This document shows, piece by piece, positions 8,279 through 16,350 of a DNA stretch of 64,000 nucleotides. A model generated the notes under the pieces. The model worked only from the letters and a program-made list of their open reading frames with translations, was not told the DNA's origin and made no database searches. The position numbers and the translations under genes are program-made. This DNA comes from Microbacterium natoriense (GTDB lineage: Bacteria; Actinomycetota; Actinomycetes; Actinomycetales; Microbacteriaceae). The stretch's first letter is position 1; each line of letters opens with the position of its first letter. The stretch covers positions 4,030,001-4,094,000 of the forward strand of contig NZ_JAUSXV010000001.1 of assembly GCF_030816295.1 (NCBI RefSeq), read 5' to 3'.

Positions 8279-8325
8279 GCGCTCGAGCCTATGTTCGAAC
8301 GCTCGCCCGCCCCGCGGCGACGCGC

Positions 8326-11300
8326 TCAGATGACCTCGCTGCTCCAGTCGTCGGGAACGCCGCCGCGGTGCGCGGTGATCGAGATCGACTGCTCCCGCAC
8401 GAAGCACAGCAGCTCGATGCGGCCCGCGGAGGTGACCTCTCCATCGTGGACCGATATGTCCGCACCCACCCCCAGCGTCTCGATCAACGTCGCACGCAGT
8501 CCCGCCACCGCATCCGCACCGCCCACCAGGCGCACGCGACCGGCGCTCGGCTGGCCGGCGAGCTCGCCGTCGCCCTCCGAGGCCCCGAATCGCAGTCCGC
8601 GCTGGAGCCATTCCGCGTCGCTCTCGAGATAGACCGTGGCCCGCAGCTCCGCGAGCGCGTGCCGCACTCCGGCCGGAAGGCCCTCGGCGAGCGACAGCAC
8701 GAACGGCGACCCGGCGCGCACCGCCGCGATCGCGACGCGCAGCAGATCCTGCAGCCGCGCGTCCGCTGCCACCCGCACCTCGACCGGCACCGGCCGATAC
8801 CGCAGCAGATTGCGCTCGATGCCGAGCTTCGACACGTCGCGCACCTGCCCGAACTCGCGATCCCAGGCCAGAGCGTCCGAGAGCGCAGCCCTTCGCAGCC
8901 ACTCGAACTCTTCGTAGCCCAGAGACGGCTGCGCCGCTTCGATCAGAGCCGTGATGCGCGAGTCGAGGCCGCGCAGATGCAGGGTGCTCGACAGCGTGGT
9001 CGACCGCTGCGCATGCCACGATCCGAACCCGATCAGACGGTTCGGTCCCCCGCTCTTCGCACACGGGCCTGTCGACGATCGCGCCCAGCCGCCGTCGGGC
9101 TGCCGCTGCACCTTCGTGCCGACGGTGCTGCGATTGACGAACAGGCTGCCCGCCTCGACGGCGTCGAGCCACGTCGCAAGCTGCTCGGGGTCGCGCGTGT
9201 GCAGGCCCGCCGCGATGCCCACGGCGACCTCATCGTGCAGCTCGATGGCCTTCTCGAGCGTGGGCGCATGCATGATGCCGACGACGGGGACGGCATGGTC
9301 CTCGGCGAGGAACCGCGAACCAGGGCGCACTCCGATGCGGATGCCGGGACTCCAGAGCCGGCCGGACGGATCGGTTGTCTCGAGTCGAGGCTGCACGAGC
9401 CACTGCTCATCGTCGTCGAGCTCGGTGAGTGCCCGCTCCGCCGCACCCTGCGGCTTCTCGATCATCGGGCCGACCTGAGTACGCGGGTCGGCCGGCTGGC
9501 CGACGCGTAGAGACCTGGTGGCATCGGCCAGCTGCCTCGCGAACCTCTTCGAGCGTCCGGCCGATCCGACGAGGATCACGACCTTCACCGCACCGCTCGC
9601 CTGGCCGGCGCGCGCGAAAGCGCTGCGCACGACGTCCGAGGCCGCCAGGTCGAGATCCGCCGAGGCGGTCACGATCACGGCACTCGCCCCCTCGGCCTCG
9701 GCGAGAACCGGAAGCCCAGGGCGCCAGGTTCGCACGCGATCGACGACTTCTCGCGAACCGTGCAGCACGACAAGACCCACCGCCTCGTGCGCGACCAGAT
9801 CCTGGTGGAGTCCACCGTCGGCGATGACCAGAGCGTCGCGCGGCACGCCCACCTGCCACAGCGTTTCGGCGACCGCCTCTGCCGAGCGACGTGCGCGCGG
9901 ATCGGCCGCCAGGACGACGGTCGAGCCCGCGGCGAGAGCGGCGAGCACGCCGTCGGCGGGTTCGGCGAGGGGTGCACGCCACGACGACGAGACGACGACC
10001 ACGTCTGACGGCACGAAGGCGGCGCCCGAGATGGCATCCAGCTCCCGAGCGGTCGCCGCGTAGTAGCGGGCACAGTCGACGGCTCTGCTCACGTCGGCGT
10101 CGGCGTCGGCGAAGAGCAGGCCTGTCTCGGATGCCGCGACCTCGATCAGGGACCCGCGGCCCCCGTCGAGAGCCGCAGCGGCTCTGAGCAGGATCTCTGC
10201 TCGCTCGGATGCCGGTCGGGATGCCCATCCGTCGTGCCCGTCGCGCGCACGACGGAGGAGGGCGTCGACGTCCGCTGTCGACTGCGGCGCTGGGGTTGCG
10301 TCCGCCGACGCCGCAGTGATCCGCGGGAAGATCCCTTGCGCCCACTCGCGGTTGGCCGGCAGCGCGGGATCGCTGTCAGGGGTGTTCTCGAACCCCGGTG
10401 CGCCCCCGGCGCCGGCCTCGATCTCGAGCGCCGAGTACACGGCCGTCTCGAAGAACGACTCGTCGTCGGAGCCTCTGATGATGCCGAGCACAGCCTGGGT
10501 CAGCTGCTCTTCGGGCCGCGGCGTCTGCACGACTGGGCGCACGGATTCGTGCACGGGCGCCAGCCGATCCTGCGTGCGGCGGGCGCCGATGCGCAGCGAA
10601 GGCTCGCTCGAGCGCCGCAGAGCAGCGCGCAGGCCGTCGGCCGCGGCATCCGATGGCGCTTCCTCGTCGAGCAGGCGGAGGATGCTTCCGATCGCGACGT
10701 CGAAATCGGCGGGCGCGACCACAGCCACCCGCCTCATCACGTTCCCGGTCTCGCGCGCGAGCGCCCGGATCCGTCCCGCCTGATATCCGTGCACCATGTC
10801 GAACTGCACGGCTGCGGTCACATCGCGATCCTGCGCGAGCAGCCAGGCATAGGCGGCGACACCGAGGTCGTCACCGCTGACACCGATCCGCACCGCCGCC
10901 GTGTGCTCGGGGCGCAGTGCCCAGTCCAGACAGCGGAGCCGGTTGGCGTCGGCGTCGAGCGGCGAGTCGTAGGACGCGGGGATCCATCCGTGCAGGGCGG
11001 AGTCGGCCCGCTCGAGGGCGAGGTTCGCGCCCTTCGTCAGGCGCACCGTGATCGGCGCTCCTCCGTGTGCGACGCGGTCCTGCGCCCATGCAGTGAGTTC
11101 CTGCAGTGCCGGCAGCGCATCGGGGAGCGATGAGGGCAGGGCGATCCCGGCGGCGAGACCGGTCAGCCGCGGGTCCTCCAGAAGACGCGTGAACACCGCG
11201 ATCGTCAGGTCGAGCTCCCGGTGCTCCTGCACCTCGAGGGTGATCGCCGTGTTCCCGGCGGATGCGGCCTCGTACAGCGGCAGGAGCCGATCGGCGGATT

Positions 11301-11895
11301 GCGCGACGAGCGCGTCGAACGCCCACTCCGACGCCTGTCCGATCACCGCCGACACCGAGAGCGAGACGTGCTCGACGTCATCGCGGAGGATCAGATCGCG
11401 GACGCCCTCGAGCCGCCGCGTCGCCTCGGCGTCGCCGAGAACCTTCGCACCGAGCAGGCTGAGGTTCAGGCTCACGCCGGGGGCCGCGAGCCGCTCGAGC
11501 TCGGCTCCGAGTTTCGCCGGACGGCCGTCGGCGACGAGCGGGCGGAGCACCTCTCGCAGCATCCGTCGAGCGATCGGCACGATCGGAGCCGGGAGGATGG
11601 GAGCAGCACCGCCACCCCATCGCACAGCTCCGCGCACGTACCACGGCAGCGCGGAGGGCACGACCGGCGCCGAACGCCGCAGCTGGACCGCCGCAGCCGC
11701 CAGACTCTCGGGTCGCATCACGCCGTCGGCGATGTCGAGGGCGAACCGCCGGCCGCTCGGATCGTGCAGCAGCTCAGCGAGCCGGGTCTCTTCTGCTTTC
11801 GCCTCCGCGCTCGCCGCTTCTGCTGCCCACCGCTCGGCGAGCTGCACCGCCCGCTCGACGAGCGGAGCGAGTGCGGAGGGCGACGGCTCTGACAT
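8326..11895 (-). CDS. PutA-like proline dehydrogenase/aldehyde dehydrogenase fusion with altered active sites
   Basis: The protein has 1189 residues, the length of bifunctional PutA. The N-terminal third follows the PRODH barrel (ELDLTIAVFTRLLEDP, ITVRLTKGANLALERADSAL, EFDVAIGSIL-like). The middle follows an aldehyde dehydrogenase fold and the end has the family tail (GGWARSSTGPCAKSGGPN). Hallmarks are missing. The substrate-binding RRxxEN motif reads RLLDEE, and the ALDH nucleophile region, normally GQ(R/K)CSA, reads GQASGA with AGC (Ser) at bases 9595-9597 where Cys is expected. The usual Lys of the NAD-site KP motif is also absent. True PutA oxidises proline to glutamate via P5C. This copy is probably a divergent paralogue with lost or changed activity, so I withhold the symbol. 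Confidence 0.8.
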   Translation of the reverse strand: MSEPSPSALAPLVERAVQLAERWAAEAASAEAKAEETRLAELLHDPSGRRFALDIADGVMRPESLAAAAVQLRRSAPVVPSALPWYVRGAVRWGGGAAPILPAPIVPIARRMLREVLRPLVADGRPAKLGAELERLAAPGVSLNLSLLGAKVLGDAEATRRLEGVRDLILRDDVEHVSLSVSAVIGQASEWAFDALVAQSADRLLPLYEAASAGNTAITLEVQEHRELDLTIAVFTRLLEDPRLTGLAAGIALPSSLPDALPALQELTAWAQDRVAHGGAPITVRLTKGANLALERADSALHGWIPASYDSPLDADANRLRCLDWALRPEHTAAVRIGVSGDDLGVAAYAWLLAQDRDVTAAVQFDMVHGYQAGRIRALARETGNVMRRVAVVAPADFDVAIGSILRLLDEEAPSDAAADGLRAALRRSSEPSLRIGARRTQDRLAPVHESVRPVVQTPRPEEQLTQAVLGIIRGSDDESFFETAVYSALEIEAGAGGAPGFENTPDSDPALPANREWAQGIFPRITAASADATPAPQSTADVDALLRRARDGHDGWASRPASERAEILLRAAAALDGGRGSLIEVAASETGLLFADADADVSRAVDCARYYAATARELDAISGAAFVPSDVVVVSSSWRAPLAEPADGVLAALAAGSTVVLAADPRARRSAEAVAETLWQVGVPRDALVIADGGLHQDLVAHEAVGLVVLHGSREVVDRVRTWRPGLPVLAEAEGASAVIVTASADLDLAASDVVRSAFARAGQASGAVKVVILVGSAGRSKRFARQLADATRSLRVGQPADPRTQVGPMIEKPQGAAERALTELDDDEQWLVQPRLETTDPSGRLWSPGIRIGVRPGSRFLAEDHAVPVVGIMHAPTLEKAIELHDEVAVGIAAGLHTRDPEQLATWLDAVEAGSLFVNRSTVGTKVQRQPDGGWARSSTGPCAKSGGPNRLIGFGSWHAQRSTTLSSTLHLRGLDSRITALIEAAQPSLGYEEFEWLRRAALSDALAWDREFGQVRDVSKLGIERNLLRYRPVPVEVRVAADARLQDLLRVAIAAVRAGSPFVLSLAEGLPAGVRHALAELRATVYLESDAEWLQRGLRFGASEGDGELAGQPSAGRVRLVGGADAVAGLRATLIETLGVGADISVHDGEVTSAGRIELLCFVREQSISITAHRGGVPDDWSSEVI

Positions 11896-11990
11896 GGTTT
11901 CAGCCTAGGTGCGTCGGATGCCTTTGACCGGGAGCGTCGCACGCGTCGAGCACACGCTCCCTGGAGCGTCGCGGAGCGCCGCTCTAAGCT

Positions 11991-12662
11991 GTGAACGTGG
12001 GGGAGATCGACGCATCCGACGACGACGCCGCGCCTGCCGGCGCGGCCGTTCGACGGCGGCTGTCCCGCGGCTGGATCATCACGATCGCAACAACCGCCGT
12101 TCTCGGCTTCTGCGTCGGCGTCATCGCGGCGACCGGCGGCTTCCGTTCGGTGGCCGGTACCGGCCCTGCCGCCTATCGCCTCGGTGACGAGATCTCCAGC
12201 GCGGAGGCGACCCTGGTCGTCGAACGCGTGGCCGTCATGGACGAGCTGTGGGGATATGGATCCTCGCCTGATGACACGAAGGGCGAGAGGGTGCTCGCCG
12301 TGCTGGTCGACGTGACCAACCTCGACGACGAGCCGCGTCTCGCCTCCAGCAGCGGCAGTCTCGCCGACATCCGTCTCCAGCATCGCCCCGACGACCGCCC
12401 GACCGTGTCGATCTACGCGGACGACGATTTCAGCGTCGTCACCCTGCAGCCGGACGTGCCTGCACGCGTGCTGCTGACCTGGGTGGTGGAGGAGGACGAG
12501 ATCGTCGACGGCGACCCCGTTCGGCTCGTGATCCCCGACGCCGAGAAGAACGACAGCACGATCTTCAGCGGGGAGACGCTCTGGAATCCTCTCGACCCCG
12601 CCGGTGTCGTCTCCGTCCGTCCGGAGGATCTCGGTCCCGGCAGCGAGGACGGACGGCTGTGA
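11991..12662 (+). CDS. Membrane-anchored extracytoplasmic protein, DUF4352-like (gene 1 of 3)
   Basis: The protein has 223 residues from a GTG at 11991; the GTG at 11997 is an alternative. A cytoplasmic acidic N-terminus and Arg patch precede one transmembrane helix (about residues 26-48, WIITIATTAVLGFCVGVIAA). The extracytoplasmic part (residues 55-220) looks beta-rich, with RVLAVLVDVTNLDDEP as the typical strand of DUF4352-type immunoglobulin-like domains. The stop overlaps the next GTG start by four bases, so the three genes are translationally coupled. Function unknown; the three products probably work together at the cell surface. Confidence 0.65.
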   Translation: MNVGEIDASDDDAAPAGAAVRRRLSRGWIITIATTAVLGFCVGVIAATGGFRSVAGTGPAAYRLGDEISSAEATLVVERVAVMDELWGYGSSPDDTKGERVLAVLVDVTNLDDEPRLASSSGSLADIRLQHRPDDRPTVSIYADDDFSVVTLQPDVPARVLLTWVVEEDEIVDGDPVRLVIPDAEKNDSTIFSGETLWNPLDPAGVVSVRPEDLGPGSEDGRL

Positions 12663-13219
12663 AAACCGCCATGACATGGCTGCTCGCGATCGCCCTGCTC
12701 GGCGGCGCGTGGGCGGTGACTCTTCTCGCACCTTCGGACGATGCCGGGCGCGACGCCTTCGTCACCGAGGTGGCCCTCGGCGAGCGCGGTGTCGGGCGCA
12801 ACATCGCCGCCACCGTCACCGACGTGAGGGCGGCGAACAGCATCACCGCGGAGAGCGGATGGCACGCGGAGGGCGACTGGCTGGTCGTGGATCTGACGGC
12901 CGAGGCCACGGCGAGCCAGTCCTCCGGCATCCTCGGCGCCGCCACGCTGCGCATCGGCGACCGCACCTTCAGCGCGACCGAACGCGGCCCCGATGAGATG
13001 ACCCTCTACCGCACGCAGCTCGTTCCGGGTGTGCCCCAGCACGGGAGCCTGCTGTTCGAGCTGCCCGACACGGCACTGCACGGCATCGGCGTCCTGCGAC
13101 TGTCGACGGGATACGGAGACCCGTGGGGAGACTCCGTCCTCGAGATCCCGATCGACCTCGACGCTGTGGAGCATGCGGGAGCGGTCACCGTGGACGACAA
13201 GGGTTGGGCGAAGCCGTGA
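12659..13219 (+). CDS. Exported or anchored protein, DUF4352-like (gene 2 of 3)
   Basis: The protein has 186 residues from a GTG that overlaps the previous stop (GTGA). The N-terminal hydrophobic helix MTWLLAIALLGGAWAVTLLA could be an uncleaved signal anchor, since no clear cleavage or lipobox motif is present. The rest is a beta-rich extracytoplasmic domain with GDWLVVDLTAEAT in the position of the core strand seen in its neighbours. Topology matches genes 1 and 3, so the trio looks like an old duplication that diverged strongly. No enzymatic motif is visible. Confidence 0.65.
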   Translation: MKTAMTWLLAIALLGGAWAVTLLAPSDDAGRDAFVTEVALGERGVGRNIAATVTDVRAANSITAESGWHAEGDWLVVDLTAEATASQSSGILGAATLRIGDRTFSATERGPDEMTLYRTQLVPGVPQHGSLLFELPDTALHGIGVLRLSTGYGDPWGDSVLEIPIDLDAVEHAGAVTVDDKGWAKP

Positions 13220-13773
13220 GCCGCCGCCGGTGGCCTCGCAACGCGGCAGCTCTCGTCGCGCTCGCCGTGCTCGTTCCCGCCTCGGCCGCCGCGATCGGCT
13301 GGCGGGAATGGGTCGGCGCGTACGACACCAGCGGCCAGCACGTGTACGCGGTGCTGCCCGCGGGCGACGAAGACACGGTCGATCTGGATGACACGACCTG
13401 GGGCCCGGTGCGCGCGGGAGTGTTCACCGCGGCCGACGGCCTTCCCGTTCCCGATGGAGCCAAGGTGATCGCGGTCAAGATCACGGTCGACAATCACGAC
13501 CTCGACGAGCCGTCGGGATGCGGTTCGCCGGTGCTGGTCGAGCAGAGCAGCGGTCGTCAATGGAGCGAGATGTCGCTCGCTCTCGACCTCCCCTACGACC
13601 CCGACTCGCCGACGCTGTGCTCGACCGACACCTCCGCCGATTACGGGGTGTCGGGGCCGTACGAGATGCTCGTGCCGTTCATCGTCCCCGAGGATGCCGA
13701 GGGACCGTTCTGGTTCGACGTCGCCCCGTACGACACCGAACCCTCGTTCGCACGGTTCTCGATCGCGCCCTGA
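13216..13773 (+). CDS. Exported or anchored protein, DUF4352-like (gene 3 of 3)
   Basis: The protein has 185 residues from a GTG that overlaps the previous stop (GTGA). The open frame extends upstream in frame, but coupling supports 13216. The N-terminus (SRRRWPRNAAALVALAVLVP) is an Arg-rich signal or anchor. The extracytoplasmic domain shows AKVIAVKITVDNHD as the core strand. Two cysteines (in SGCGSP and PTLCST) could form a disulfide. The last 133 bases overlap the 3' end of the convergent membrane-protein gene, and its stop lies in the first unit of a 15-base tandem repeat. Confidence 0.65.
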   Translation: MSRRRWPRNAAALVALAVLVPASAAAIGWREWVGAYDTSGQHVYAVLPAGDEDTVDLDDTTWGPVRAGVFTAADGLPVPDGAKVIAVKITVDNHDLDEPSGCGSPVLVEQSSGRQWSEMSLALDLPYDPDSPTLCSTDTSADYGVSGPYEMLVPFIVPEDAEGPFWFDVAPYDTEPSFARFSIAP

Positions 13774-15038
13774 TCGATCGCACCCTGATCTATCGCTCCC
13801 TGATCGCGCGGGACCATCTCGACGAATCCGGCATCCACCGCGACCGAACGGAGGGCCGTGTCGTACGCCCCCGCGATCAGGCTCACCCTGAGCGGCTCGA
13901 CGAGGAGGACCGTGACGAGGGCGATCACGACAGAGGTCGCCTCCCAGAACACTCCCTCGTGCGGGCCGAGCAGGCGCACCAGGCCGAATCCGATCACCGG
14001 TTCGAGAGCTTTCACCACGGCGTAGAGCAGCAGATACGAGGCGATCAGCAGGGGGCCCGACCGCCACAGCAGTGCGAGGGTCCGCCCGATCGCCTGCAGC
14101 TGCGAGGTCAGCTCTCCGGTCAATCCGGCGACACGCGTGCGGAGCACCTCGGGCACGCGGCCGGTCCGCGCCGCCACGCGCTGGAGCAGTCGGTTCTCGA
14201 CGCGCAACCTCTCGGCGGCGACGGCCTGACCGTAGATCACGCCCGCGACCACCAGCCAGGCGATCGGTTCGATGATGATGCGTCCCGCGTCGGCGATCAC
14301 GAGCTCGACACCGCTGACGACCCAGTCGAGAGGGACGAGCTGGTCGGCGATCCACGCCCGAAGATCGGTCAGCCAGGCGGTCGCCGCGCGAGTCTCGATC
14401 CATGCGACCGCGCCGTCGAGGACCTGCCCGAACAACAGCAGCGAGAAGAAGACCCACACCACTTCGAGATACAGCGCGAGCAGCGCCAGCATCCGTGGCA
14501 GCCGATCTCCCCACCGCTTCCACGCCCATCTGCCCGCGACGGCGAGCACGATGATGAGGATCGTCCAGACGTTGAACGTGAGGTTGAGCACCGCCTCGTT
14601 GCTCCCTGGCTCTTCCGGCTGGCCGACCCGCGAGAGGATCTGCGCCGTGCTCACCTCCAGCGCGCGCTGCGCATACTCGATCACATCGCCCTGAAGCTCC
14701 CTCTGCGCGGTGTACACGGCGAAGAAGGGAAGCACGCTCGCGAGAAGTGCGGCGACGAAGTCCTGCCGTCGCTCCCTGGCCGTGGCCGGGAGCGGGGCGA
14801 TGGCCTGAAGACTGCGCAGACCGTCGCGGATCACGAGGAACATGCCGACGAAGCCGATCAGGCGTGCGAGCACGGCGAGCGGCAGGATCAGCAGACCGCC
14901 CGTGGCCGTGTAGCCGCCGACGAAGCCGGCCAGCTCGATGAGCAGGTGCCGCACCAGCATCCCGCCGAGCAACCACGCGAGAAGGGCCGGCCAGTGCCTC
15001 CACAGCACACGACCGGTCGACCTCAGGATCTCCCGCAC
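13641..15038 (-). CDS. Polytopic membrane protein with a tail overlapping its neighbour
   Basis: The protein has 465 residues from a GTG at 15038. About eight or nine hydrophobic segments span residues 10-400, with WPALLAWLLGGMLVRHLLIE first and TSVVIALVTVLLVEPLRVSLIAGAY near the end. After GFVEMVPR comes a polar tail with DQGAI three times and then a Ser/Asn/Gly-rich stretch. These last 44 codons are antisense to the convergent gene. The likely ancestral stop lay near 13800 and was lost at the repeat. I do not recognise the family. Possible roles include transport or envelope maintenance together with the neighbouring three-gene set, but this is only adjacency. Confidence 0.65.
   Translation of the reverse strand: MREILRSTGRVLWRHWPALLAWLLGGMLVRHLLIELAGFVGGYTATGGLLILPLAVLARLIGFVGMFLVIRDGLRSLQAIAPLPATARERRQDFVAALLASVLPFFAVYTAQRELQGDVIEYAQRALEVSTAQILSRVGQPEEPGSNEAVLNLTFNVWTILIIVLAVAGRWAWKRWGDRLPRMLALLALYLEVVWVFFSLLLFGQVLDGAVAWIETRAATAWLTDLRAWIADQLVPLDWVVSGVELVIADAGRIIIEPIAWLVVAGVIYGQAVAAERLRVENRLLQRVAARTGRVPEVLRTRVAGLTGELTSQLQAIGRTLALLWRSGPLLIASYLLLYAVVKALEPVIGFGLVRLLGPHEGVFWEATSVVIALVTVLLVEPLRVSLIAGAYDTALRSVAVDAGFVEMVPRDQGAIDQGAIDQGAIENRANEGSVSYGATSNQNGPSASSGTMNGTSISYGPDTP
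13762..13806. repeat. Three tandem 15-bp repeats at a convergent gene junction
   Basis: The unit ATCGC(G/A/T)CCCTGATC(G/T) occurs three times in a row. On the plus strand the first unit holds the TGA of the third anchored-protein gene. On the minus strand the array encodes three copies of the pentapeptide DQGAI in the tail of the membrane protein that reads through. Confidence 0.85.
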
Positions 15039-15062
15039 GCCCCCAAACTACTACCGGGCCGG

Positions 15063-15629
15063 TCAGCTCCAGACGCTGGGCGCACTCTTTCGCACGGGTG
15101 GAAGAGTCGACGCCGCGGCCCACTCGTGCACCCACTCGTCGATCTCGGGCACGCCGTCGGGACGCCCGACCGCGGCGAACAGCTCTTCATTGCTGACCGT
15201 GCCGCCGGTGCGGCGCAGCATCCGCGCCCTCACGATGGCCCGCGCGTAGATCTCGCCGTCGACGACCGCACGATGCTCCATGAACACGGCCTTGTCGTCG
15301 TGTCCGATGAACCTCGACTGCACCTCGAACCGCTGCCACAGCTGCAGCGACTTGCGGAACGTGATGGTCTCGCTCGAGACGACGGCGTACCAGCCGCGCT
15401 CCTTCATCGCATCGAACAGACCCGTGCGGATGAGCTGGTCCCAGCGGCCGAGGTCGAACAGCGACAGATAGCGGCCGTTGTTCATGTGGCGCAGGATGTC
15501 GATGTCGGTGGGCAGGGTGGTCAGCCGGATGGTGCCGACCGCGGCCGGTTCGAGGGTCTTTCCCCGGCGGACGCGGCGTCGAGCGCCGAGGATCACGAGC
15601 AGGGTGCGCCAGATCACATTCACGAGCAC
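15063..15629 (-). CDS. Thioesterase-like hotdog-fold protein
   Basis: The protein has 188 residues from the GTG at 15629 (GAGG ten bases upstream); GTG 15623 is an alternative and the longer frame to 15755 has no good site. The first 20 residues are hydrophobic and may be a membrane-associated helix. The hotdog domain contains PTDIDILRHMNNGRYLSLFDLGRWD, of the 4-hydroxybenzoyl-CoA thioesterase kind (the Asp before the HMNN is catalytic in that family). Members hydrolyse acyl-CoA thioesters. The specific acyl group is unknown. It is divergent from the GNAT gene. Confidence 0.78.
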   Translation of the reverse strand: MLVNVIWRTLLVILGARRRVRRGKTLEPAAVGTIRLTTLPTDIDILRHMNNGRYLSLFDLGRWDQLIRTGLFDAMKERGWYAVVSSETITFRKSLQLWQRFEVQSRFIGHDDKAVFMEHRAVVDGEIYARAIVRARMLRRTGGTVSNEELFAAVGRPDGVPEIDEWVHEWAAASTLPPVRKSAPSVWS

Positions 15630-15753
15630 TGATCGTAGCCTCACGCTCACGAAACGCGAACATCGTTGTGTGCATCCTCCATCCCCGCAGAACGGGTCGT
15701 GCACGGCATCCGCTCGATTTCCTCTTCGCGCGAGCCGCGCGTAGAGTCGCGGC

Positions 15754-16260
15754 ATGAGCGCCGAAGCCCACTCTCAGATCACCGTCCGCCCGGTCCGCGA
15801 CGTGGATGCGGAAGCCCTAGGTCGCGTGCATGCGCAGTGCTGGCACGAGACCTACGATCACCTGATCAGCAAGGCGGCACTCGAGAAGATCTCGCCGCGT
15901 CGCATGGCCGAGCTGTGGACGCACTGGGCCTCCCAGGGCGAGGAGTTCAAGATGAGCGCCGCGCTGGTCGACGGCGAGATCGTCGGCTTCGTCGGCTCGG
16001 GCCCCGCCCGCGACAAGGACGCCCCCGCGTTCCGCGAGCTCTACTTCATCTACCTGCTCGACGCGTACCACGGTACGGGTATCGGCCAGAAGCTCTTCGA
16101 CGCCGCCGTCGAGAAGGACGAGCCTCTCTACCTCTGGGTCGCCGAGGACAACCCTCGCGCGCACCGGTTCTACACGCGCAACGGCTTCTCGCTCGACGGC
16201 GCCAGCCACACCGAGCCCTTCCTCGGCGAGACGCTGACCGAGGTGCGCTTCACCCGCTGA
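15754..16260 (+). CDS. GNAT-family N-acetyltransferase
   Basis: The protein has 168 residues covering one complete GNAT domain. The beta-alpha-beta acetyl-CoA site is visible as ELYFIYLLDAYHGTGIGQKL (motif A, G-x-G-x-G/A type). YLWVAEDNPRAHRFYTRNGF is the usual motif B with the Asn and Tyr near the thiolate. The acetyl acceptor is unknown; small amines or protein N-termini are typical. It ends before a strong hairpin terminator and is divergent from the thioesterase gene. Confidence 0.88.
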   Translation: MSAEAHSQITVRPVRDVDAEALGRVHAQCWHETYDHLISKAALEKISPRRMAELWTHWASQGEEFKMSAALVDGEIVGFVGSGPARDKDAPAFRELYFIYLLDAYHGTGIGQKLFDAAVEKDEPLYLWVAEDNPRAHRFYTRNGFSLDGASHTEPFLGETLTEVRFTR

Positions 16261-16278
16261 GCACGACGCGACTCACGA

Positions 16279-16313
16279 GAATCGGCCGCCATCGTCTCGA
16301 TGGCGGCCGATTC
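16279..16313. terminator. Bidirectional hairpin terminator
   Basis: Two perfect 16-base arms (GAATCGGCCGCCATCG and complement) flank a three-base TCT loop. It lies between the convergent GNAT and cytochrome b genes. Confidence 0.88.
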
Positions 16314-16350
16314 CGCGTCTCGGGCGGATGCGGTCCTGAGCTCTGAAAGC

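Noticed and set aside
11930..11961. Hairpin GGGAGCGT...ACGCTCCC between the PutA-like gene and the anchored-protein operon
   Set aside because: It lies in a divergent promoter region, where a terminator is not expected, and an eight-base stem in 70% GC sequence is weak evidence for an operator.
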